The notes below the pieces were generated by a model, which was not told the DNA's origin, searched no databases, and saw only the letters and a program-made list of their open reading frames with translations. DNA of 25,829 nucleotides from positions 1-25,829 of the forward strand of contig CAXAAH010000019.1 of the NCBI GenBank assembly GCA_963966775.1, given 5' to 3'. Source of the stretch: UBA685 sp002299005 (GTDB lineage: Bacteria > Pseudomonadota > Alphaproteobacteria > Puniceispirillales > Puniceispirillaceae). The position numbers were made by a program, and so were the translations under genes. This document shows positions 12,912 through 21,807 of this stretch, piece after piece (position 1 is the first letter of the stretch; every line of letters starts with the position of its first letter).

Positions 12912-13922
12912 CTAAGCGCCAAGGCCTGCCATGACGTTTTTGCCAATGACACGGCCTGTTTCTTGCTCTTCATGCGCCGCCTTTAGGCTTGCGGCATTCA
13001 ACGCACCAAGGCGTTTTGTCATGGTCGATTGCAAATGCCCATCATCGATCATTTGAGAGACACGGTTCAGCAATTTGCCTTGTTCATCCATATCATCCAT
13101 CGCAAACATGGCGCGCGTGAACATAAACTCCCACGCAATCGTCAGCGCCTTTTGCTTACCAAGATTAATGTTCAGATCTTGCGGATCATCAATCAAAGCA
13201 ACCATCGCACGAGGGGCGGCCATCTGCACAATTTCAGGCCAGTTTTTATCTGAGCCCCGAAGCGAAGCTACATAATGAGGCACCATGCCAAGCGCCTCCA
13301 TTTGCGGCGCTAAGGGCTGTGCGTGGTCAATCACATGATCTGCGCCCATTTTTGTGACCCAAGCGCGCGTCTCGTCACGCGAAGCGGTCGCAATAATCGT
13401 CAATTTTGTCAGCTTTTTGGCCAGCTGGATGAGGATTGAGCCAACACCGCCCGCACCGCCTAGCACCAACAAGCATTGGCCCGCACCTGCGCGTTCAGTG
13501 ACTTTCAAGCTATCAAACAGCAATTCCCATGCCGTAATTGCTGTCAGAGGCAGGGCAGAGGCTTCTTCAAAATCAAGGCTGGCGGGCTTTTTGCCGACAA
13601 TACGCTCATCAACGGCGTGAAACTCACTATTGGTGCCGGGGCGCGTTAAATCGCCTGAATAGAACACATCATCGCCGATACGGTAATGAGACACTTTTGG
13701 CCCGACGGCTGTGACAGTCCCGCACGCATCATAGCCGATAATTTTATGACCTGATTCAGGACTGACATTTGTGCGAATCTTTGAATCGACAGGGTTGATT
13801 GAGATGCCTTTGACTTGCACCAATAAATCATGGTCACGAAGCTCTGGCATTGGGGCGTCAATATCCTCTAGGGCTTTATCAGCCGTGATAGGCCCGGCTG
13901 TCTTATATCCAATCGCTTTCAT
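12912..13922 (-). CDS. Zinc-type alcohol dehydrogenase-like / quinone oxidoreductase (MDR family)
   Basis: 336 residues, full length for medium-chain dehydrogenase/reductase proteins. It starts MKAIGYKTAGPI. The N-terminal catalytic domain has GISINPVDSKIR, IIGYDACGTVTAVG and GDDVFYSGDLTRPG. The nucleotide-binding domain has LVLGGAGGVGSILIQLAKK near residues 152-170, where the AGGVGS turn suggests NADPH. The structural-zinc Cys cluster of true alcohol dehydrogenases is missing, so it is more like zeta-crystallin-type quinone or enone reductases. AGGAG lies nine bases before the ATG. It is divergent from hglS. The physiological substrate is unknown, but detoxification of reactive carbonyls is a common role for the family. 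Confidence 0.88.
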   Translation of the reverse strand: MKAIGYKTAGPITADKALEDIDAPMPELRDHDLLVQVKGISINPVDSKIRTNVSPESGHKIIGYDACGTVTAVGPKVSHYRIGDDVFYSGDLTRPGTNSEFHAVDERIVGKKPASLDFEEASALPLTAITAWELLFDSLKVTERAGAGQCLLVLGGAGGVGSILIQLAKKLTKLTIIATASRDETRAWVTKMGADHVIDHAQPLAPQMEALGMVPHYVASLRGSDKNWPEIVQMAAPRAMVALIDDPQDLNINLGKQKALTIAWEFMFTRAMFAMDDMDEQGKLLNRVSQMIDDGHLQSTMTKRLGALNAASLKAAHEEQETGRVIGKNVMAGLGA

Positions 13923-14053
13923 TGCGTTGTGCTCCTGTTGATCAAAATCTTTATCATGCTAATTTGTTCTTTGTGATGTAGGGTATAATGGATCCTATTT
14001 CAAACAATCAACGCATAGATTTTGCCTATTCCTAGCTTTTTATTGTGAGTGCC

Positions 14054-15415
14054 ATGAAGTCTAACACACCAGATAATTATTTCATCTCTTCTGATGTTAT
14101 TCGCGCAAAATTTTCAGCCGCAATGTCGCATATGTATCGCGCCGAAGTCCCTGCCTATGGTGATTTGATCAAGATTGTGCAACAGACAAATGAAGCCTCA
14201 TTGCACATAAGCGGCCTGTCTCAGCATCCAGAGGATACAAGGCGTCTATCTGATGAGCGTCACGGCGCCATTCGTGTTGGCACCGCGCAGGAGTTGGCCA
14301 TGCTAGGGCGTATGTTTGCCATTATGGGCATGTATCCTGTCAGCTATTATGATTTGGGTAGTGCGGGCATTCCGGTTCATTCCACCGCCTTTCGCCCGAC
14401 ATCAAGAGCGGCGCTTGCGGCGAATCCTTTCCGCGTATTTACAAGCCTTTTGCGCCTCGAATTAATCGAAAATGAGGCCGTAAGAGACACCGCGCAACAA
14501 GTGCTGGCGAGCCGTAATATCTTTCATGATGAGGCGGTGCGCCTAACAGAGCAAGCTGAGGCAGATGGCGGTCTCAATGAGGCTGATGCCGCTGATTTTG
14601 TGACAGCCGCTCTTGAGACGTTTCGGTGGACAGGCAAGGCGCGCGTCCATAAACAAACCTATGATGAGCTTCATGAATTGCATCGCCTTATCGCTGATGT
14701 GGTGGCGTTTCAGGGGCCGCATATCAACCATTTAACGCCGCGCACCTTGGATATTGATAAGGCCCAGCAAGCCATGCGTGATGCGTCTTTGCCTGCCAAA
14801 GCCGTCATCGAAGGCCCGCCGCAAAGGCAGTGTCCTATCTTGCTACGTCAAACCAGCTTTAAGGCCCTGACAGAGCCTGTTCAATTTCTTGAATCTGACG
14901 ATATGTCGGGTCATACGGCCCGCTTTGGCGAGATTGAGGCACGTGGCATTGCGCTGACACCAAAGGGCAGGGCGCTCTATGACAGGCTCCTTGCTGAGAC
15001 ACGTGCCGAGATCACCCCTGCGGCAGATGGCAGTAATGCGGCCGAATATACGCAAAAGCTTGCCGCTATTTTCAGCGCCTTTCCCGATGATTGGCGCCAG
15101 ATACATGATGAAGGGCTTGGCTATTTCCGCTATCAGCGCGCGGCAGCTGGTAGGGGCGCCATTACCGCATCAGATTTGCCGCAAGCCCTTGATGACGGGA
15201 TAATTGCGCTTGCGCCGATTATCTATGAAGATTTCTTGCCGGTTAGTGCGGCTGGCATCTTTCAGTCAAATTTGGGAGATGAGGCCACACAAGCCACCAG
15301 CAAACAAGCTAGCCAAACAGATTTTGAAGCCGCGCTTGGTACGCCTGTCTTAGATGAATTTACCCATTATCAACAGATAGCGGATGCCAGCTTGGCAGAG
15401 GCTTTGCAAGGCTAG
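14054..15415 (+). CDS. hglS: 2-oxoadipate dioxygenase/decarboxylase (HglS/YdcJ, formerly DUF1338)
   Basis: 453 residues. The family turns 2-oxoadipate into D-2-hydroxyglutarate with O2 and Fe(II), a late step of D-lysine or pipecolate breakdown. From the ATG at 14054, numbering falls in line with the Pseudomonas putida enzyme as I remember it: H70 and R74 in RHGAIR, H226 in GPHINHLTPR, and a Glu at 293 or 295 in FGEIEARG for the third metal ligand. A GTG three codons upstream is a possible alternative start. TATAAT at 13984-13989 may be its -10 box. No other lysine-catabolic genes are near. Its 3' end overlaps the convergent tag gene by four bases. Confidence 0.85.
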   Translation: MKSNTPDNYFISSDVIRAKFSAAMSHMYRAEVPAYGDLIKIVQQTNEASLHISGLSQHPEDTRRLSDERHGAIRVGTAQELAMLGRMFAIMGMYPVSYYDLGSAGIPVHSTAFRPTSRAALAANPFRVFTSLLRLELIENEAVRDTAQQVLASRNIFHDEAVRLTEQAEADGGLNEADAADFVTAALETFRWTGKARVHKQTYDELHELHRLIADVVAFQGPHINHLTPRTLDIDKAQQAMRDASLPAKAVIEGPPQRQCPILLRQTSFKALTEPVQFLESDDMSGHTARFGEIEARGIALTPKGRALYDRLLAETRAEITPAADGSNAAEYTQKLAAIFSAFPDDWRQIHDEGLGYFRYQRAAAGRGAITASDLPQALDDGIIALAPIIYEDFLPVSAAGIFQSNLGDEATQATSKQASQTDFEAALGTPVLDEFTHYQQIADASLAEALQG

Positions 15416-15990
15416 GGGCGGTTGCGGTGATAGCACCAACAGGTGGCAATATGGTCATCGACCAAGCCGACCGCCTGCATATAGGCATAAAGAATGGTTG
15501 AGCCGACAAAACTCATCCCCCGTTTTTTGAGGTCCTTGGACATCGCATCACTGATTGGGGTGGTGACAGGTACATCTTCGAAATGGGGCCAGTGATTAAT
15601 CTGCGGCTTATGGTCAACATAGGCCCAAAGATAGTTTGAAAAACTCTTAAACTCTGCCTGTATCTGTCTGAAAATTATGGCGTTTTTACGCACTGAATAG
15701 ATTTTTAGGCGGTTGCGGATAATGGCTTCATTGGTGCGCAATGTGTCTAGCTCTTCATCAGTCATCGCGATGATTTTATCCAAATCGAAGCCATGAAAGG
15801 CGTCACGATAGCCTTGCCGTTTGCGCAAGACCGTCTCCCAAGACAGCCCCGCCTGCGCCCCTTCAAGGCACAGCATCTCGAATAAGAGTCGGTCATCATA
15901 AACAGGCACCCCCCATTCCTCATCATGATAGGAAGCGTAAAATCCCTGACCGGGTTTATCGCCAAAGCATCTTATTTTATGGTCGGTCAT
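15412..15990 (-). CDS. tag: DNA-3-methyladenine glycosylase I
   Basis: 192 residues, normal for Tag, which excises 3-methyladenine from alkylated DNA as the first step of base excision repair. Diagnostic stretches are an N-terminal RCFGD with the first zinc ligand, YHDEEWGVP with the His ligand, LEGAQAGLSWETVLRKR (helix-hairpin-helix and base pocket), LKKRGMSFVGSTILYAYMQ, and the C-terminal DDHIATCWCY with the last His and Cys ligands. It overlaps hglS tail to tail by four bases, so the two may interfere at their 3' ends. Single-gene unit. Confidence 0.95.
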   Translation of the reverse strand: MTDHKIRCFGDKPGQGFYASYHDEEWGVPVYDDRLLFEMLCLEGAQAGLSWETVLRKRQGYRDAFHGFDLDKIIAMTDEELDTLRTNEAIIRNRLKIYSVRKNAIIFRQIQAEFKSFSNYLWAYVDHKPQINHWPHFEDVPVTTPISDAMSKDLKKRGMSFVGSTILYAYMQAVGLVDDHIATCWCYHRNRP

Positions 15991-16114
15991 TTGGGTGCCT
16001 CTTGGGCGTGTTGGTGGTGGGTGATAGTAGCCTGAATTTAGGAAAAGAGTTTAATAAATTTTTTATCTATCATGATTAGCCTATTGGGATATTTGGTGGA
16101 AAAGAGGATCTATC

Positions 16115-16942
16115 ATGATAAGCAAAATCACAAAGCCCTTTATATGCCTAGCCCTATTGGTGGCTCTGTCATGGCCGGGTATAACGGCCGCTCAAACAAC
16201 CCCCTTGCATGATGCGGCAATAGCAAGCGATGAAACAAGGATAATTGCCCTCATAGAGGCTGGTGCTGATGTGAATGCCCGTGATGAATGGGCCATGACG
16301 CCCTTAAATATAGTGACCGCTGCCGCGGCATGGCCTGATCAGCCCAAAGCAATAATCGCCCTCATAGACGCCGGCGCTGATGTAAATGCTAGTGGTGGTG
16401 ATGGCTACACACCCTTACATTGGGCAAAACACAGTGACGTAGTCAAAGCATTGCTAAAGGCTGGTGCTGATATTGAGGCCCGCAATGAATGGGGTAACAC
16501 ACCCTTACATGAGGCAACAACTAGCGGCGCGGTCAAAGCATTGCTAGTTGGCGGGGCAGGTATTGAGGTCCGCGACAATAACGGATCAACCCCTTTGCAT
16601 TGGGTAGCTTATCGGGCAACCTTAAAAGAAGACCTAAAAGCAATGGAAACCTTAGAAGCCTTGCTTGATGCCGGTGCTAATGTGAACGCTTTCAACGATT
16701 TTGGCTATACGCCTTTACACTCGGCAGTCTTAGGGGCGACCATTGCGGCGGATATAGCCAAGATGTTAATTGAACCGATTGACCAACCTAGAACGATAGA
16801 CGTGTTGATAGCCGCAGGGGCAAAGCCAAATATAAAGACCAGCGCCGGCCAACCAGCGCTAGACCTTATCTCAAAGAATAACCCCCTATATAAATCACCT
16901 CTTTGGTGGAAGTTACATGACCTGAAATATGCCGATCAATAA
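16115..16942 (+). CDS. Exported ankyrin-repeat protein
   Basis: 275 residues. An N-terminal signal peptide (ITKPFICLALLVALSW, cleavage probably after TAA or AQ near residue 27) is followed by about six or seven ankyrin repeats of the form TPLHxA...ALIxAGADVNA, from residue 29 to about 255, and a short Trp/Lys-rich tail. The spacing between some repeats is expanded (residues 162-190 and 208-230). Ankyrin arrays bind proteins, so this is likely a periplasmic or secreted interaction module. GAGG lies eight bases before the ATG. It stands alone between tag and the OYE-family gene. DNA repeats between units suggest that repeats can expand or contract. The partner is unknown. Confidence 0.9.
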   Translation: MISKITKPFICLALLVALSWPGITAAQTTPLHDAAIASDETRIIALIEAGADVNARDEWAMTPLNIVTAAAAWPDQPKAIIALIDAGADVNASGGDGYTPLHWAKHSDVVKALLKAGADIEARNEWGNTPLHEATTSGAVKALLVGGAGIEVRDNNGSTPLHWVAYRATLKEDLKAMETLEALLDAGANVNAFNDFGYTPLHSAVLGATIAADIAKMLIEPIDQPRTIDVLIAAGAKPNIKTSAGQPALDLISKNNPLYKSPLWWKLHDLKYADQ

Positions 16943-17049
16943 ACGGCTAACAACAGGGCATACAACATACACTGAGCAGATGCTCCGGGATCAAATTTAC
17001 CATGAAATGGCGCGTTGACGCTCTCTTGTTAACCACACCTCTTAACTGC

Positions 17050-17063
17050 TTGAGATATCTCAA
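17050..17063. promoter_or_regulatory. Perfect 14-bp palindrome, candidate operator of the OYE-family gene
   Basis: TTGAGATATCTCAA is its own complement and ends 21 bases before the ATG at 17085. A further ATATCTC follows at once (17063-17069), giving a second overlapping dyad with GAGATAT. OYE genes are often controlled by TetR- or MarR-type repressors, so an operator is a reasonable guess. No regulator gene is adjacent. Confidence 0.45.
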
Positions 17064-17084
17064 TATCTCACCTAAACTTCCCCC

Positions 17085-18269
17085 ATGACACACTCACTTT
17101 TCACGCCCTTAACGCTTCCTTGCGGGCAGGTTCTTAAAAATCGGCTGGTCAAGGCGGCTATGTCTGATTCATTGGGCGATGGGACAGGGCACCCGACTGA
17201 CGCGCAAAGAACGCTCTATCGCAGATGGGCAGAAGGTGGGCTGGCGGCGGCGTTTGTCGGTGAGGTGCAAACATCGGCTCATTTTGCCGAAAAGCCGGGG
17301 AATCTTGTGCTTAATAAGACCTCTGATCTGGCGCAATTCAAAACATTAGCGACGGCCGGCCAGCGCCATGATGCGCAATTATGGCTTCAGATAGGCCATG
17401 CAGGCGCGCTTGCCTTTCCGCCGATTAGCACGCCAAAAGGGCCAAGCGCGCTGTCTCTGCCGGGCCTTGTATGCGGGGCTTTGAGCCTTGCTGAAATTGA
17501 AGCATTGCCAGAACAAATGGCGCAAACGGCGGCACTGGCACAAGAGGCAGGGTTTGGCGGTGTCGAAATTCACGCCGCTCATGGTTTCCTGCTAAGCCAA
17601 TTCCTATCACCCTTATTTAACCAGCGCGATGATTCCTATGGCGGGTCGATTGATAATCGCATGCGCTTGCTTTTGGCCTGTATTGAGGCGACACGAAGCG
17701 CGGTCGGGCCTTACTTTCCCATTGCGGTTAAGATGAATGCATCTGATATGTTAGAGGGCGGTTTTGATGAGGCTGATGCGCTTGCCCTTGTCCGCGCGCT
17801 CGATAACAGCTCGATTGATTTGATAGATATTAGTGGCGGCACCTATTTTCCGGGTGCGCCTTCCTCATCCGATAAGATGAGTGATGCTGGGGCCTATTTT
17901 AAAAGCTTCGCAAAAAAGGCCCGCGACCTGACGAGCAAGCCTTTGATGCTGACAGGCGGGATTAAAACCTTTGAAGAGGCGGAGGCGGTCATATCGGGCG
18001 GCATTGCTGATATTATTGGCATGGCAAGGGCGTTTATTCTTTACCCCTCATTGCCAAATCTATGGCAAGAAAACCAGTGGCTGAGCGTTCAATTTCCGCG
18101 CTTTGATGATGTGATAGAGGGCGGGATAACGGCGTGGTATACGCAAAAGCTCGTCGCGCTTGGCAAGGATGATGAGGCGGCGATGCCAGATAATCTGACC
18201 GAAGCCTTAACCCTCTATGAGGCACGTGACGCCGAACGCACGCGCATTTGGCTAGGGCATTTTGAATAG
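17085..18269 (+). CDS. Old-yellow-enzyme family NADH:flavin oxidoreductase
   Basis: 394 residues, one FMN-binding TIM barrel. The start LFTPLTLPCGQVLKNR and KAAMSDS are typical. The QIGHAG motif lies at 102-107, and the substrate-binding His pair is in EIHAAHGFLLSQFLSP (H163, H166), followed by NQRDDSYGGS and NRMRL. FMN-phosphate contacts are in LTGGIKTFEEAE and DIIGMARAFI. The enzyme should reduce activated C=C bonds or nitro groups with NAD(P)H. The 4Fe-4S domain of dienoyl-CoA reductases is missing. There is no clear Shine-Dalgarno (CCCCC before the ATG), and a perfect palindrome sits just upstream. It stands alone. Confidence 0.92.
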   Translation: MTHSLFTPLTLPCGQVLKNRLVKAAMSDSLGDGTGHPTDAQRTLYRRWAEGGLAAAFVGEVQTSAHFAEKPGNLVLNKTSDLAQFKTLATAGQRHDAQLWLQIGHAGALAFPPISTPKGPSALSLPGLVCGALSLAEIEALPEQMAQTAALAQEAGFGGVEIHAAHGFLLSQFLSPLFNQRDDSYGGSIDNRMRLLLACIEATRSAVGPYFPIAVKMNASDMLEGGFDEADALALVRALDNSSIDLIDISGGTYFPGAPSSSDKMSDAGAYFKSFAKKARDLTSKPLMLTGGIKTFEEAEAVISGGIADIIGMARAFILYPSLPNLWQENQWLSVQFPRFDDVIEGGITAWYTQKLVALGKDDEAAMPDNLTEALTLYEARDAERTRIWLGHFE

Positions 18270-18280
18270 GGCATTTTGGA
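18253..18280 (+). repeat. 14-bp tandem duplication at the end of the OYE-family gene
   Basis: TAGGGCATTTTGAA and TAGGGCATTTTGGA lie back to back (13 of 14 identical). The second copy supplies the present stop codon TAG at 18267-18269. Confidence 0.7.
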
Positions 18281-18344
18281 TGCGCAAAACCGTAAGACGC
18301 ATAGCAAATATGCGGGTCGGGCAGTCTTTATATTAGTAAATGAT

Positions 18345-18437
<93 letters not shown>

Positions 18438-18449
18438 GTTGTGCAATGA

Positions 18450-18476
18450 ATTATGACATGGCGTTCTGATTGTCAA
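18450..18476 (-). promoter_or_regulatory. Putative promoter of tRNA-Ser
   Basis: On the minus strand a perfect TTGACA (18476-18471) and CATAAT (18455-18450), with a 15-base spacer. The start would fall a few bases before the mature tRNA. Confidence 0.55.
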
Positions 18477-18577
18477 TATCAATTCATGCGAAATAATTAA
18501 AAAAGGAGTAGAAAACGACCTTGCTTCACCACCGCAGAGGTTTTACTGTTTTGCTATGATTAAATTGGGGCGGAAAA

Positions 18578-19561
18578 ATGCGCATTTTTAAGATATTTTT
18601 CATCACAATCACAAGCCTAATGTTGAGCCTGATGTTGAGCTTATTGCCGGCCTCAGCTGATGAAGCTTTTTCAACATGGCTAGATGAATTGCGCCGTGAT
18701 GCGCTTGCGGGCGGCATTTCTCAGGCCACCATCGATACAGCCCTCTCAAATGTCGAATTGCGCGAAAAAGTGGTCAAATATGACCGCAATCAGCCTGAAT
18801 TCAAGATGACATACCCGATTTACCTCAAAAAAGTGGTCACCGCCGGCCGTGTGGCTGAGGGCAAGCGTCTGTGGGAAGAGCATCGGGACTTGCTGACAGA
18901 GATAGGCGCGCATTATGGTGTCCAGCCGCGCTTTATCGTAGCGCTATGGGGCATTGAATCAGGGTTTGGCCGCTTCACAGGCGGCTTTTCGGTGATTAAC
19001 GCACTTGCGACGATGGCCTATGATGGGCGGCGCGCGAAATTCTTTCGCAAAGAACTGCTAGAATCGCTTCGAATCATTGATGAAGGCCATATCAGCGCGC
19101 AGAATATGAAAGGCTCATGGGCAGGGGCGATGGGTCAATGCCAATTTATGCCGTCTAGCTTTCGTGCCTATGCGGTTGATTGGGACAAGGATGGCAAGCA
19201 AGATATTTGGGGCACCAAGGCTGATGTCTTTGCCTCGATTGCGAATTATCTGAAACAGGCGCGGTGGCGTGATGATTTGACATGGGGCAGGCAGGTTAAA
19301 CTGCCAGAGGGCTTTGATGGCAAACAGCTTGCCGAGGATAAAATCACGAAAACGATGGATGAATGGCGGGCGCTTGGTGTGCGTAATCTAGACGGCGCGC
19401 CTTTGCCAGATAGAAATATAACCTCTCGCCTTGTCCTGCCAGATGGCGAAGAAGAGATGGCATTTATCGTCTATAGCAACTTTGATTCAACTTTGCGGTG
19501 GAATAGGTCAAATTATTTTGCTTTGGCTGTTGGTGCTTTGTCTGATGGCATGGCATATTAA
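18578..19561 (+). CDS. Lytic murein transglycosylase, MltB type (SLT_2)
   Basis: 327 residues. A signal peptide with a repeated LMLSLMLSLL core (from a short DNA duplication) is probably cleaved after ASA at residue 27; there is no lipobox, so it should be soluble in the periplasm. The catalytic Glu is E127 in ALWGIESGFGRFTG. The AGAMGQCQFMPSSF motif, the DWDKDGKQDIW loop (a Ca-binding-like segment) and DVFASIANYL follow, all typical of MltB. It cleaves the MurNAc-GlcNAc bond to give anhydro-MurNAc ends. It is the first of a run of cell-wall genes; rlpA begins 62 bases downstream. Confidence 0.93.
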   Translation: MRIFKIFFITITSLMLSLMLSLLPASADEAFSTWLDELRRDALAGGISQATIDTALSNVELREKVVKYDRNQPEFKMTYPIYLKKVVTAGRVAEGKRLWEEHRDLLTEIGAHYGVQPRFIVALWGIESGFGRFTGGFSVINALATMAYDGRRAKFFRKELLESLRIIDEGHISAQNMKGSWAGAMGQCQFMPSSFRAYAVDWDKDGKQDIWGTKADVFASIANYLKQARWRDDLTWGRQVKLPEGFDGKQLAEDKITKTMDEWRALGVRNLDGAPLPDRNITSRLVLPDGEEEMAFIVYSNFDSTLRWNRSNYFALAVGALSDGMAY

Positions 19562-19623
19562 CGTCGGTAACTTGCTTAATTATTGGCATGATAAGATGCG
19601 CAAGCAATAAAGGGTCTGTTTTG

Positions 19624-20607
19624 ATGAATTTGGCGATAGTGACAAAAGCGCGGCGCGGCGCCCTTACAGCATTAGCATCTGCCTTTTTGCTAACCGGGTG
19701 CGGTGTCGCTGAATTGGCTGTCAATCTTGCGCAAAAGCAATCTCGTGATGAGGCCAAAAAAGAACGTGCTGCGAATATCGACACAGTCAAAGCAAGCCCG
19801 CGCTATAAGGTCGGCGATCCTTATCAAGTCGCAGGTGTCTGGTATTATCCAGATCGCAATCTGAAATATGATGAAACAGGCGTCGGCTCTTGGTATGGCG
19901 ATGAATTTGCTGGCAGACTAACCGCCAATGGCGAGATTTTTGACCCAACCAAAGTTTCAGCGGCGCATAAAACACTGCCTATGCCATCTGTTGTGCGCGT
20001 CACAAACCTTGATAATGGCAAGTCGCTTGTTGTGCGCGTGAATGATAGGGGGCCTTTTGTCTCAGGCCGTATCATTGATTTATCGCGCGAAGCCGCACGT
20101 CTAATCGGCTATAAGGATAATGGCATTGCGCGGGTCAGAGTACAGGTGCTAGCAGAGCAGTCTTTGCGATTAGAGCGTCTGGCACGCAATGGTCAATTTC
20201 CCACAAACGTTCTTGGCGAAGAAGACTTACCCGTCAGCAATGGCGTCGCTAAACCATCTGTGAGCCTGACGGCTAAGACCACCAGAGCGAAAGCTGTTAA
20301 GACAAAGCCGGGCAAGTCTGCCCTAGAGCTATTATCGAAGAACCGGGTTGGTGAGGTTATTCAAACTAACCCTGTTGAAACCGAAATTTGGGTGCAAATT
20401 GGCGCCTTTCATAGTGAAGATAACGCCAATGCCGTTTTGGGTCGCCTCACATCGGTAAGAAGCGGCATCGTGTCGCCTACATTAAAAGATGGTCAGACAT
20501 TGTTCCGCCCACGCCTTGGGCCTGTATCATCCGTAGAGCAAGCAGATGTCTTGCTAGATGATGTGATGAAGCAGGGCTTTAATGGGGCACGCATTGTTGT
20601 TGACTAA
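19624..20607 (+). CDS. rlpA: Septal ring lytic transglycosylase RlpA (lipoprotein)
   Basis: 327 residues from the ATG at 19624, chosen because AAAGGG lies nine bases upstream and a proper lipoprotein signal follows. The lipobox LLTGC has its lipidated Cys at residue 26. The double-psi beta-barrel domain (about 86-175) has GSWYGDEFAGRLTANGE, AAHKTLPMPSVVRVTN and VRVNDRGPF with the catalytic Asp (D141). A basic linker follows, and a C-terminal SPOR domain from about 246 (IWVQIGAFHSEDNANAVLGRL) binds denuded glycan at the septum. It acts in daughter-cell separation together with amidases. It lies 25 bases before dacC, probably in one operon. Confidence 0.94.
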   Translation: MNLAIVTKARRGALTALASAFLLTGCGVAELAVNLAQKQSRDEAKKERAANIDTVKASPRYKVGDPYQVAGVWYYPDRNLKYDETGVGSWYGDEFAGRLTANGEIFDPTKVSAAHKTLPMPSVVRVTNLDNGKSLVVRVNDRGPFVSGRIIDLSREAARLIGYKDNGIARVRVQVLAEQSLRLERLARNGQFPTNVLGEEDLPVSNGVAKPSVSLTAKTTRAKAVKTKPGKSALELLSKNRVGEVIQTNPVETEIWVQIGAFHSEDNANAVLGRLTSVRSGIVSPTLKDGQTLFRPRLGPVSSVEQADVLLDDVMKQGFNGARIVVD

Positions 20608-20632
20608 TAAAAGATTTTTGGAAAGTAAGACC

Positions 20633-21802
20633 ATGAAATTATTCGCATTACCGTTGGTTGCATCGTTGCTATGGGCGCCTGTCATGCTGTCCAAGGCCTT
20701 TGCGGAAGATACGATCCCGTCTGTTGCTGAATATGTCTATATTACCGATTTTGATTCGGGCCGTGTGTTGATGAATAAAAATGGTGAGACACCGATGAAG
20801 CCTGCCTCTATGGCCAAAATCATGACAAGCTATATGGCGTTTGAGCGTATCGCAGATGGCTCTCTATCCTTGGATGATGAGTTTGTGGTATCAACACGCG
20901 CGTGGAAAAAGGGCGGCTCACGCATGTTCCTTGACCCTAACTCAACCGTGACAATCAGAGAATTATTGCATGGTATCATCGTCCAATCAGGCAATGATGC
21001 CGCGATTGTTCTGGCAGAAGGGCTTTCAGGTTCAGAAGATGCCTTTGCGGATGAGATGAATGATAAGGCGCGTGAATTGGGCATGTTTAACACTGTCTTT
21101 CGCAATGCAACAGGCTGGCCAGATCCTGATCTGACCACAACTGCCAAAGATTTGAATATCCTATCAACCGCGCTTATCCAAAATTTTCCAACTGATAAAT
21201 ACCCTGAACTTTATCCTATTTATAAGGTAAAAAATTACACCTATAACGATATTAAACAGGGCAATCGTAACCCGCTTATCTATAGTGATGAGAGTGCGGA
21301 TGGCCTCAAAACAGGTCATACAGAGGAATCAGGCTATGGCTTGGTCGGCTCTGCGATGCGCGGAAGCCAGCGTGTGGTGATGGTGCTAAATGGCATGAAA
21401 TCAAAGAATGAACGCGCCCAAGAATCTCGTCGCTTGATGGATTTCATGTTTCGTGAGTTCAAGAAATATGAGTTTTATGATGCCGCAGAAGTCATCGATG
21501 AAGCCAATGTCTGGTTAGGCGATAGCGCAACTGTCAAATTGCTTGCTGGCGGTGATGTTCACAAGGTCATGTCGCGCAAAGAACGCCGCGATTTAGAAGT
21601 GTCATTGAACTGGTCAGATCCTATCCCGGCACCGCTGAAAAAAGGTCAGGCCGTGGGAAGCATCACATTGCGCTATGACGGCAAGCAAGAGGATTATCCG
21701 CTGATTGTCGCGCAAGATGTCACCGAATTAGGCTTCTTCGACCGCATCACAGAGGCTGTTAAATATCTGATTTTTGGCTCTCCCTTCCAACCAGCAGGTT
21801 AG
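20633..21802 (+). CDS. dacC: D-alanyl-D-alanine carboxypeptidase (PBP5/6 family)
   Basis: 389 residues from the ATG at 20633 (GGAAAG upstream). A signal peptide is cleaved probably after AFA near residue 24. The penicillin-binding motifs are complete: PASMAK with nucleophile S59 and K62, SGN at 119-121, and KTG at 226-228. The C-terminal beta domain (about 285-375) and a final amphipathic helix (FFDRITEAVKYLIFG) anchor it to the outer face of the inner membrane. It trims the terminal D-Ala of pentapeptides and so controls cross-linking. The symbol could equally be dacA or dacF. It follows rlpA and precedes tmk by five bases. Confidence 0.93.
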   Translation: MKLFALPLVASLLWAPVMLSKAFAEDTIPSVAEYVYITDFDSGRVLMNKNGETPMKPASMAKIMTSYMAFERIADGSLSLDDEFVVSTRAWKKGGSRMFLDPNSTVTIRELLHGIIVQSGNDAAIVLAEGLSGSEDAFADEMNDKARELGMFNTVFRNATGWPDPDLTTTAKDLNILSTALIQNFPTDKYPELYPIYKVKNYTYNDIKQGNRNPLIYSDESADGLKTGHTEESGYGLVGSAMRGSQRVVMVLNGMKSKNERAQESRRLMDFMFREFKKYEFYDAAEVIDEANVWLGDSATVKLLAGGDVHKVMSRKERRDLEVSLNWSDPIPAPLKKGQAVGSITLRYDGKQEDYPLIVAQDVTELGFFDRITEAVKYLIFGSPFQPAG

Positions 21803-21807
21803 GCATC

